Positions 1 through 12,300 of a stretch of DNA of 64,000 bases are shown here, piece by piece; within the stretch, counting starts at the first letter, position 1; each line of letters begins with the position of its first letter. The notes under the pieces were generated by a model that saw nothing but the letters and a program-made list of their open reading frames with translations, was not told the DNA's origin and made no database searches. The DNA is from Anisus vortex (Eukaryota; Mollusca; Gastropoda; Planorbidae): the NCBI GenBank assembly GCA_949126835.1, contig OX421494.1, forward strand, positions 22,074,196 through 22,138,195, in the 5' to 3' direction. A program made the translations under genes and the position numbers.

Positions 1-71
1 GTCTTTTTAATCAATGTGCTTCTATATTTATAAAGACTACACTGTTGTATATTTTATTCCTCGACTTCCAG

Positions 72-152
72 CGTGTACTCCACTTGACCAAGGGCCGTTC
101 CTCCAAACAACGCCTACTTTGCACTTTGTGTTTGACGAGGCCAATTCAACAG
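72..152 (+). CDS. Cadherin gene exon 1 (module 1, exon a)
   Basis: Acceptor ttccag at 66-71, donor gtaata at 153; 81 bp, phase 1 in and out. Encodes [14 protein letters not shown] and VFDEANST, a degenerate linker (DQGPF in place of DNAPxF) followed by the first strand of an EC domain. Its module 2 counterpart at 21330-21410 has the same length and phase. Confidence 0.85.
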
Positions 153-3100
153 GTAATAAATCAGCATGTATTGTGTACATTAGATTTCACATACTTAAGA
201 AAGGAAAAATTCGTATCAACATCAGTTTATGATTATACATAAGCGTGGTAGAAAATGACTATAGAATAGTCTTTATTCGATTAGTATGAAAAAAAGTTCA
301 CAAAATGAATTGCTTTATTTAAAGTGTTAAATTTGAGAAGAAAATCGAATAAAATCCCAACGAGCTCAATTAGACTATTTTATGACTCTTTCAATTATAA
401 TAATGTTGAAAATTACTATATTGTTAATGCTTCTATTACGGTATATTACTTTTCAGACATTAATACAGTCACAACTGCAAGTAATAGTCCATACTATTCT
501 GAAGTACGCGTCGCTGGCGTCTATGGTGTTAACATGAGCTTGACCATACAGTCAGATAACAATATTCTCGATCTTACTGAATATTTCCAGTTTGCACAAG
601 TCGGCGGTAAAAACTACTTGAAGTTGGTCAAACCTTTGGACAGAGATGTGAGTTAGGGATGTTTAGATACATAGGTTGGTGATGTGATAGTCTATATTTA
701 ACCTCTAAACGACGATGTTAGTTAGATTTAAAGGCTAGTGATGTGAAAGTCTATATTTAACCTGTACACGACGATGTTAGTTAGATTTAAAGGCTAGTGA
801 TGTGAAAGTCTATATTTAACCTGTACACGACGATGTTAGTTAGATATAAAGGCTAGTGATGTGAAGGTCCAACAACTCTACACCGATGCACGTCCCCCTT
901 GATGTTTATTGTATAGGTTAGTGCGGACTATGTGTCTGAGTTAGGGATGTTAAACGAAAACCGGAATACCGGATTCCGGTTTTGAAACCTAAAACCGGTT
1001 TTGATTTTTAAAACCGGATTTCGGTTTGTTGAATGTAAGTTGGAAGGTAATCATGACTTCAAGTAGAAGACCCTTTTATTTGGTTCTGATGGAAATATTT
1101 TAAATAAATAATGTTAGACTCGCACAAAACCATTCTTGAAATGCCTTGCTAACACTATTTAGTCCTAGATATTGTGTTTCTTGTGTTTCCAAATACCAAC
1201 TAGTCAATGGCTTGCGATAAAAACAACATCAAACCAATAGTTAAGTTACAGTTACAATTAACATGAATCTTTTTACTTGTCGGCTCATCTTTTAGATGTT
1301 CGCGCCTCTTTGATGTACGCAATAGAGAAACGCAAACTATCTCTTCCCTGTGACCCTGAACAATTATTCGGCTAGGCACCGCGCCTGCGCTTTATTATTA
1401 ACGGTACATGTACTATTAAATACACATTCTTTTGATTGGTGCTACGCGAAACCTTTCAATACGACATTATTTTAGAAGTTACCATATATGCCTCTTCATA
1501 TGCTTCTTAGTAGGCCCTATTATGATTTTGGTCAACGATAATCGGAAATTTGATTATCACTATTAAAAAAATGAAAGCTATTGTCGGTTTTAATCAATTA
1601 GCCCACATTTTTTTTAGTTCTACAAAATTTTATGGTATAGTGTACAAAATCATATTGCATTCACACAAAATAACCCATTGAATGCCCTGCAAACACTAAT
1701 TAAGTTTGAACAACTTTTCAAATATGCCTACCTACAAACTAAGCACATTAAGCTAGCTTTTCCGCCCCGTGAGTGACTAACGCGGAAAGAGGGGGGGGAC
1801 CGAAATCCGGTTTTAAACCGGTTTTATAGAACCGAAAACCGGTTTTGAAAATAAACCGGTTTTAACATCCCTAGTCTGAGTTTTGATTTGAAACAAGGGG
1901 GGTAACTCACCGGGCATTGAACAATTCAACAAATAAATGTTTTTTCTTGAATTTAAATATGTAATAATGTTTATAATGTATATAAAGACAATCTTCTGTT
2001 GATTTTGTTATTTCAGCTTTGCTTTTTATTGTAATTTATCTTTTTTTAAAATACTTATGCAATAATAAATGTTGTCCTAAATCGTCAAATAGGTCAATGT
2101 ATATAGGTAAGCAAATATTATATTCTTGGCATAGAAGGAGTAAAAAAGGCCAAACATGTTATAAATAGTTTATACCAAGGACTCGCTATGTTTTTCCAGG
2201 GTCTCACGGCTTCACCCGAAGACGACATCACATTCATGACCTTCACCTTGATCTGTGCATCAGACACAGAAAACGTTGTAAGTACTTTGAACTTTACATA
2301 AATATTCGGACTATCACTGGGCATACAGAAAGCGACAAAATATGAATATACAAAAGTATCGTTATTCTAACTTACAACGTATAATGACTAGTTTTAAAAA
2401 GATACACATCAGCTAATTTTTTGTTCATCTGCTGCTTTTCAGAGAAAGTCCTGTCTTAGTGGTCGCTAATTATCATGGCAATTAATTCTCACACGATTTA
2501 GTAAACTATCTACCTGGATAAAAAAAACACCATTTGCGTCATAAATTGCCTGGATGGTGTATGTCAACAAATATAAATATCGTGCATCGAATCCAATAGT
2601 GCTAAAGAATAAGTTCTGCTATCACGCCTATAGACTATAGACTAACAAGCCAATTTTGTTTTGATGAGTAGAAAGTGCCCGTAGGGACAGTACAATTACT
2701 TGGGGGCATTCAGGCTCCGATTGGGCGTGCAACAACGGGTACCCTGCTGGCCACCCCATCCCTTGTCACAACATGACCTAATGTGATAATTAAAATATAC
2801 AAACACTCAAAATCTGCTCACGACCTTCTTAATTAGAATTTGGCCGATTGCTCCTGGCCGTTTCGCGAACTGGCCGGCCAAGGTTCGAAGTAAAAAAAAG
2901 ATCGGGCATTGGCCGGTCAATTAAGGAGAGGTGATATCAGCCCCTTCGTGATCTGGCCGACTTCGGGCTTTGGCCGTAACATATAATATATATATATTAA
3001 TATATATGTGTGTGTGTTTGTATGTGTGTGTGTGTGTTTGTATGTGTGTGTGTGTGTGTGTGTGTGTTTGTATATGTGTGTATTTGTATGTGTGTGTGTA

Positions 3101-3308
3101 TATATATACATTAGTGTAAGTGTAAATGTGTATTTTTGTCTACTTTCCCACACAGACGTATGACGCTCAAATCTTTATCAATGACGTCAATGATAACGCA
3201 CCAGAATTTGCGGACAACAACACTGTACAAATTATCTTTATTAAAGAGGTAAGTCGAGAAATAAGTATAACATTGAAATGTATATAAAGATAGATAGATA
3301 GATAGATG

Positions 3309-3361
<53 letters not shown>

Positions 3362-6300
3362 GTAAGTAGGTAGGTAGATAGGTAGATAGGTAGGTATGTA
3401 GGTATGTATGTATGTAGGTGGGTAGGTAGATAGTTAGGTGGTAGGTATGTTTGTTATGTGTGTTTATAATGGCAATGTTAAGACTTAGTATTTTAACGGT
3501 TATATACTGAACGTAAATATAGGTATATAGGCCTACTGAAATGTATAGAAATTTATATGTGTATTTATGTATGAAATAAAGAATTATAGTATATCTCGCC
3601 TAAAGGGTCAACGTAATTCCTAGAACTTGTCAAATTAAACACTCATGCTATTCTCCGCTTAAATATATTTTACCTGCCAGGCGACGCCTATAGGCACCAT
3701 TATTTATCAAGCCAGCGCCACAGACAAAGATTCCAATCTAGAAGGCAACTTGACATACTCTTGGGTAAGTTTTTACACAACATCCTTTTGTTAATTAAAT
3801 GTATAACGTCTTTTAACCCTTTCCGTACCGACCTACTTCTATCTATGCTGCCTTCAGTTCCGCTATATACGCGCCCGGGACTGTAAGGGTTAAATATTGT
3901 TTCGCGTGTAATTGTGCTTTGATTTATTGAAAATATGAGAGACATCGTCTAAGTAAAGGTGGATGATGCCTAGACTTGTGCCCCTATTGCATCGAGAGAT
4001 GAAAATAACGCCTTTAGGAACCTGGCTATTAAATTTGCGGTTTCGCATGAAGCGGCTAAGTCCCCGTAGAGATCAGCGAAAAGTGAGTACCCTGACACGT
4101 GTTACCTAAAGCTAGCAGGTTGGATGCAAACATGTCTAAGTCCTTATTGTAAGATATCATTCTTTTGTAGAACTAATTGTCTAGTCAACTCGGTGTTTCC
4201 CAATAAACTAAATACGTGGCGAATGTGTCCCTACCTGACAAATAAAGTATTTAAAAAAACTATACTATTATCTTATTGCTAAAATATATTTATTTTTATT
4301 TTTCAAGGTTGGCACTGTGGAGAAATTTAAAGTGGACCAATGGACGGGTGATATCAGCGTGGCACAAGATCTGGACTATGAAACCACAAAGTCGTACACT
4401 TTGGTCCTCACAGTTAAGGTAATACTTTGATTTCCACACCGACTGTTGTCTTGATGTCATAGAAATAAAGCAGGAAATCAAATGTCAGATTTGATTCGTG
4501 GATCTAGGCATGGATTATGAAACATGCACTCTTGGAGTTCCACTGAATTCCATAGACTAAACTTGTGTAGAGTCAGAAGAGATTGTTTATATAAGGACAT
4601 TTTTATTTTCAAATCAGTCTTGTTTTTGTTTGACATATTGGTGGGCAGTGATTTTATCAGTTGTTTCTTCGTCTGTCCTCATTTTTTCTCGGCTGGCTCA
4701 TTCATGCTCCTAGGGCTAAAAGTTTAAAGATTTTCTCTACTAGTTCTAGAATCTAGAAGTTTTAGCTAGAGAATTAGAATTTTCTGGTTTTGAGTAAATA
4801 TTGATAAATCGATCAAAACTTTGACGTCATTTATGGACGACCCCTAAAATTATACTATACAAAAAACAACATAGATCTATGTGCGTAAGCACTTAGAATA
4901 ATTTGTTTCTGCCGGTATACATTTTGTACACTTTAATAAGGCGCCTACCGGTTCATTCCTTTTATACATCAGATACAGAACATACTGCAATAAGTTTTGG
5001 GGTAGAAAGGGGCGTTTGTAATCTACATGTGTAGTTTGTTTACCCTGACATCAAGTGGTTTCGTAAACCACTTTGTAGAAAGTTTGGTTTTATGGTGAAT
5101 GCCTATCCCCTCCTCCACCTCCCCCCCCCCACACACACAACACCTATTGCCATCCCACACACCAATACATGCTTTTGAGAGATAGTTTGTCTAGAACAGG
5201 GGTGGGCACTGATAGTCACATTCGCGGATTGACGTTTTATAAAGAGCAACACCCCCTACACTTACATACACACGCACACCACACATTTATTTAGTAGAGA
5301 AGGGGTCGGTAACCTACGGCACGCGTGCCAGACTTGGCACGCAGACCGATTTCTTATGGCACGCGGAAGACAACAAAAAAGGCAATTCAAGTATCTTCTA
5401 CAAGACATTGAGTGATGCAGCAGGATGACTATTTTTTGCTGTTGGCACGCTGAGTAAATTAGAAATCATACTTTGGCACACTATTATCTAAAAGTTGCCT
5501 ACCCGTGCAGTAAAGCCTTGATATACGACTACTTTAGAATACGTTCCAATTCGTACATGTCCTTTTTTTTTTTTGGGGGGGGGGGGGGTGCCCAAAACAA
5601 ATTACTTTAAATACGACCTTTGCTTGGAATACAACTAATAAATACTTTTTTTTGAACGTAGTAGTCTATATAATGGGTTGTCACATTGAGTTTGTTTACC
5701 TAACTCAAGAAAAGCCGTGACTGACCAGACATGAACTCCGTTTGGAATGAGAGCTGAGATGATTAATCCCTTATAACTTATAGCCCTGGAAAAGAACTAT
5801 GTCGTGCATCTGATCACGTTTAAATCTCCGTAGCGAACAGTTGAAAGTCGGTCACCCGTCCCATCTCCTCGATCACCGACGAGACGGGGGGAACTCCTAC
5901 AGGATATGTTCCACTGTCTTCTCCTCCTCCCCCACAGTGGCGACACCGCGAGTCGAAGTTAGGCCGGAACCTGGCAAAGTATGCCCCAATGGGGCAGTGG
6001 CCAGTGCGGAATTGTGATATGATGGATTGTTCCGACCTATTTAGCCGCCACACAGGGTTGGCGCGGTTAGGGCGGGGCTTATGCCGCCAGACCTCACGAC
6101 CTTTTTCAGAGTGTGTCCCAACTCTCATTCCAGCCACGATTGACCAGATTGTGTTTAACAAGATTTGTTTGACATCCTCTCTAGTGGCTTATAAAACCTA
6201 TTTGCCCCCCCCCCTCAATATTATCTTCTTTATGTTACATTCCTAGGTTGCAGTTTCTGTATTGGGCAATGTTTCTGTATTGGGCAATGTTTCTGTATTG

Positions 6301-9300
6301 GGCAATGTTTCTGTATTGGGCAATGTTTCTGTAGGGTCTTGGATTACATCATTACATTTACTTTTACTTTTCCTCTTCACTTTTCCTTTCTGTCATATTC
6401 CCCCCCCCCCCCCCCCCAGTGTTTGCCAGCAGTGATTGCATTTTGCCACTTTGTAGGCCTACTGGTCGGCGATAATATTTGTTTTAATGCGATTACAACG
6501 ATAACAATCTTATTTTAAAGACGGCTTGCGACTGTCTTTTTTATAGAGCTGTATAATAATAACATTATTATAAATAATAACAATCATAAACACATGTATA
6601 CCACACGTCCCCCCCCCCCCCCCCCCCCCCCGATACACCCATACCAAGTATGCAAATCGAGCAATCCCTCAAATCCCAACAGACGTTAAAAAGTATTTTG
6701 CCAGTCTACAGTATTGATACGGTGGCGGAGCTGCAGCGCGTTCGCCTGGCGTACCGAATCCAGGTTCAAATCATGGTGAAGGCTAGAGGTACCTGACATT
6801 TGTTGGGGTAAAGTAAAGGCGGCTTGGCATTGCGCTGGCAACACATCCACTAGTATGCTGTAGCTGTGGCCACTGAAACTGGTGAACGATGCTTTACCGG
6901 CCCTATGATCAATTTGGTCCGACGGGTATTTAACTTTTTTTTTTTAAATTAAATCTACAAGTTCAAGTTATTTGTTATAGGCCCTTAATACTTAGGCTTT
7001 AAAAAAATTTGTAAATTTTGAGACTGTTGTTGTAGTCGATATCATTATTTTCATTTTCATTTTCGTTTGTTGTTTTTTAAAAATCGAATACTAACCTTAT
7101 TTGTACATTTTCGTATTTGAAAAAGTCACAAGACGGAGGTTGATTTTAATAATTATAAATAAGAGCGGCATTTCGTAAACGTATCATAGATAGGCGTACC
7201 GAGAAAATCTACTGCATCGCCCTAAGCTCCCCATATCCTCCCTACAGCGGGGGCTTGACTGTTGTAACCAAAAGCCCCCCCCTCCCTCTCCATACACAAC
7301 CCTTTCCCCTTATCCAGGGATACTCTAAGGTGGAAGTCAAATAGTGACAAGTTCAATTTATGTCACAATTATTTTGATTGAAATTTAATGTGCTCTAGGA
7401 GACGTCCGATCTAAATGTATAATGGTCTTCACTGTAACAGACCTACTCAAAGGTGTCGAAAAATAATCCTTTGCTGGTGCTGAGGATTTTAGAGCTTGTC
7501 GACCTTGTCAGGATTGAAGAAATTCAGCTTGACAAGATTGGAGAAATTCGTCCACAATGTTCGGAAAAGTCACCCTATCAAGATGGTGGAACTTCACATT
7601 GTCAAGATACGAGCCTTGCCAAGATAGGCAAAACTCACCTTGCCAAGATAGGCAAAATTCACCTTTTCAAGATAGGAGAAATTATCCTTTTCAAGATAGA
7701 CGAACTTCCCCTTGCCAAGATAGGCAAAATTCGACTTACCAAGATGGAAAAATTATCTTGCTAGGATTTTTTGCCCATCGTAGTATTTTTTTTTATTTTT
7801 TTTTTCTGATGGCAGGCTCATTGGTGTAGGTGTCTAAAAATCTACCTTTTCAAGGTCAGATTCACTTGCCAATGTTTGCACCATCATAGATTTTTATTCC
7901 CCCTTGTGATGGCTGGCTCACAAGTGAGTGTCTAGAAATCCAACTTGGGAAACCAGGTTTGGAAAAATTCACTCGCTTTGTGTTTGACTCCATCGTAGTA
8001 GTTTAGAGTATTCTTTATTGATGGCTGGCTCATTAGTAAGTGTCGATAAAGCCACCTTTTCAAGGTTGGAAAAATTCACTTGCTAGTGTTTGACTCCATC
8101 ATATTAATTTAGTAGTCACCATCTACAAAAGAATCCTCATCTTCGAGTGACTACAAATCAACTTTATAATGTCTAATGTCCGCCCAAAAACCAAGCCATA
8201 TCTACATCAATTAAAACTCAAGACGAAATCTCGACACATTGGAAACACTTGACATCAATTAAAACTCGTACCTTCTAGTAGAAGCTTATCCACACTGACG
8301 AACTAAATTCAAACTCGAGGAAGAATATTACCTAGTAGTAGAAGCTTGATCTACATCAATTTAACTCCAGCAAGAATCCTACCTTCTAGTAGAAGCTTGA
8401 TCGACCTCATCGCCTTCTCGGGTTCCGGAGCTTTCTTCAGAACCGCTCCCAGACCAACATCACAGTCCTTATCCTCCCAGCCCGTCCCGGTCTGCTATGG
8501 TGTGCCACAGAGGTACGTTCTCGGCCCAGTTCTTTTCACCCTTGACATCGAGCGCCATTACCTGAAATATCACTCTTTCGCCGAGGACACCCAGCTCCAT
8601 AACAGCGCCAATCTCGATGACTTCGATGAGCTCCTTGCTTCCATCTCCGTCTGTGTCCTGTACATTAAGAACTGGATGACTGAAAACAAGTTGAAGCTCA
8701 ACAGTGAGAAGACTGACGCTCTTGTCGTCGGAACGAGACAAAAGGTAGCTTCCCTCACTGCGACCTATCTTCAGCTGGCTGAAGCCACTGTGCCTTTCTC
8801 CCCAACTGTCAAGAGCACCAGCGTCTATCTGGACTCTGTCCATGCAGCCCCACAACTCCTTCCTCACCAAAACCTGCTTCTTCCACCTGCGTCATATTTC
8901 CACCATCCGTCGTCGCTAACTCACCCAGGAAGCTTGCGTGAAGCTTGTCATCTCTCTTCTCCCGCTTGGATTATTGCAATTCGCTCTTGGCTGGCCTCTC
9001 AGCCTCCTCTCTTCACGATCTCCAACGTGTACAGACCTGCGCTGCCCGCCTAGTCCCCAAGAAGAAGAAGTCAAACCATATTACTCCGCTGCTCCGATCT
9101 CTGCACTGGCTACCTATCAACAACCCGATCTCCCACAAGCTGGCTTCTCTCTGCTACAAGTGCCTGAATGACTCTGCCCGGATTACCTTCGCTCCTGTCT
9201 TGAGCTCTACACCCAATCCAGTCCACTTCACTCGGCTTCTGACACACTGACTATTCGGATCTTTCGCGCAAAGCTAGTGTCCACTGGCCAATGTGCATTC

Positions 9301-12300
9301 TCCTACGCGGGCCCGTATGCTTGGAATCACTGGAATCCCCTCCTAATCCAGCTGCGCCAGAGCACCTTCGACACCTTCAGGAGCCGTCTGAAAACTCGCC
9401 TAATCCAAAAGCGTACTAGACATATATAATTTTTAGTCTGTTCTTCGTTGTTTGTACCTGTTGTCAGTGCATAGAACTGTCCTCAGCGGGATACGCGCTT
9501 ATAAAAGCATTACTATCATTATCTACATCAACTTAAAGAATCCTACCTCATAGTAGAAGATTGATCAATCACACCAATTAAACTCTACACAGAATCCCAC
9601 CTCATAGTTAAAGGTTTCTTCTTCTCCTTCTATCCCATAACCAGAGTGAGGGTCGTTGGGGCACCATTTTTTTACAGTTGGATGATTTTACGCTATTCGT
9701 CTCGGTCCTGCGCCGCCCTCTAGGAGTCTGCAAGAGACAAGCCGGTCCACTCCTAGATGACATCATCAGGGCCCTCGAGAGAAAAAAAAGATGCCGGTAC
9801 GAGATCTTTTCTGCCCCCCCCCCCCCCCCCACATTTCTTTCGAACACTAGTCATATCTAGATGATTTATTTGTATTACATACGTTTGCCACTCGGGATGA
9901 AAAAGGCATTTGCTATGGCTAGGCTATCCAAGAGTGTTTGCGAAAACTCAAAACTGACGAGGACCACCAAAATGATGGTCTACAAGGCATGCATTCCTAG
10001 TACACACTACTGGTCAACCTACATGCTCCAGGAATACCAGCTAAACTTTTTACATATGAGATGTCTGCGCCGAATATTGGGCGTCTTTTGGAAGGACCAC
10101 ATAGTCAACCATGAGATTCTCGACCAAGATAATTTCCCAAGCATTTATTCCCTGCTTTCTTAACGCAGATTGCGCTGGGTGGGTCGTGTCAGCCGGATGC
10201 AAGACGCCTGCATCCCTAAAGATATTTGGTATGGAGAGCTGGAGAATGGCACAAGGGTCGCAGGGCGTCCGATGCTAAATGACAGGGATGTCCTAATACG
10301 TGACATCAGGTCTACAAATATCGACCTACAAATCTGAAAGCAGTCTGCGGTGGACCGTACAGCATGGAGACGGGCCGTACATGCTGGTGTATCTGTCTCT
10401 GAGGCGAAGAGAGCCAATACATCTCTGGAGAAGAGAATTAGGAGAAAAGATGCAAAACCGCTAGATGGACATACTGCTACTGAATACAGATGCCTCTGCT
10501 GTTCCAGGGATCGCCACTCAAGAATCGGACTGTTCAGCCACCGCAGAACCTGCTAAAAGTAGCTGGCTACAACCCAGTTGAATAGGGGCGCATCCATTGT
10601 CTCTCGAGACAGAAGCAGCCATAGATAGGTAGTCAAATGTAAGGTTACATCTGCTGTGGCAATATAGTTGACACATACATTTTTTTTTACAGACTCTTTC
10701 CAAAACACATTTTGTTAAATGACAACAAAAATGAGTTTTAAATTTCAATACATTTGTCTAAAATTATGACACCTTCAACCGCCCCTCTTGGCTACCGCAC
10801 AGGAAATCATTAAAGTGTAAAAGGATCGACTAACTAGCTTTGACTGCCTTACTAGTATGTATGCAGCGACAAAGAGTATTTAGGCCTTGGCTACTAAGCT
10901 AACAAGGAGAACTGTTAGCCTGTAAGGCTCATAGGCCTATATTTGTAAGTGTCTCTGGAGAAAAAATAATAAAAAAGAGATCCTAAATGCGATCGAAAAT
11001 AAATAGGCCCTATATTACAACTAGAGGCTTCTTTGCATATTTAACAAAATGTTCAAGTACACTCTCAAAGAATACCAAAATTATGGGCCCCCAACGCCAC
11101 GTGAGATTGTAGGAGGTTTTGGGGCATCTCCTCTTAGCTTAATAGCAACAATAAAAAAAATACTTGTGTAATTGCCAATTTAATTTTAAATTATAATATT
11201 ATTGCCCCCCCCCCTAAACTCTTATGGGCCCCGGTACGGCGTACCGGCTGTACCCCCTCTCGTGGGGCCTGGTCATCATCCCAACGTCTCTTCTGCCGGC
11301 CTCTCTTTCTTCCACCCCGCACTGTGCCCTGCAGGATGTTTTTCACCAGGCCTTCGGATCTTGCCACATGCCCGTACCATCTGAGTTTTCTGGATGACGC
11401 TGAGTTTCGCTGCACTGACCCCTCGTGAAGGCCGATGACGTGATTTGCTCACGGACAGTCTCATTTGTAACTCCAGCAAGAATCCTACCTTATAGAAGAA
11501 TTTTGATATACACAAATTTAAACTACAGAAGGACATTAACAATATAATTTTTAATTGACTTCTTAATTGACCTTCACCTTTAATAAGACCAGATATCACC
11601 CAAGCCCCGGCCATTTGAAAACTCAAAGTCAGTATAATCCTTCCAATAGAACCTTAAATCCTGATAGCCTTGAAGACCCTAAATTAAAGCAAACTGCCCG
11701 GACGGAATCCATATAGGGGTGATAAAGGTGAACCTTTCCTTCTGTTGCTGCCTCTATTGCAGCTGCTTTTGAGTTAGGAAGACATCCATCTGACTAGATG
11801 TGACAATGGGTACAGCAGGGAACTGGCAAGCTTGTGTGGCATTTTGATTCTGTCAGCACCTGGTAACCTAATACATAGCAAAGTACTGACCCGCAATATT
11901 CTATTCACACCAAAAGACTTTAGTCATTAGATTAAAATGCAACACTACGAATCATTATCGAACTGAATCAGATGGAAGTGGCCGTAGGTGAAGGAGGTGG
12001 CCGTAGGTGAAGGAGGTGGCCTTAGGTGAAGGAGGTGGCCGTATGTGAAGGAGGTGGCCGTAGGTGAAGGAGGTGGCCGTAAGTGAAGATGCTGTCTCGA
12101 GTCCGTAAGAGGTGGATAAACAAAGCCATGGCCCTTTAAAAAAGCAACAATACCCAAAAGCATACAGCTACAACGGAAAACATTATAGTTCCGACCATAA
12201 ATGATGCCATGCATATAATTATAGAAGGAGGGTCAAACATTTTGATGTGGGTTTTTGTTTCTAATAATTTGACGTCACACACAAAAAAGAACATTTGTAT

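Noticed and set aside
2917..3153. Minus ORF of His/Thr repeats
   Set aside because: By-product of the TG/TTTGTA microsatellite before exon 4.
5989..6246. Plus-strand 85-codon ORF over the LINE tail
   Set aside because: Antisense shadow of the minus-strand LINE ORF2 end.
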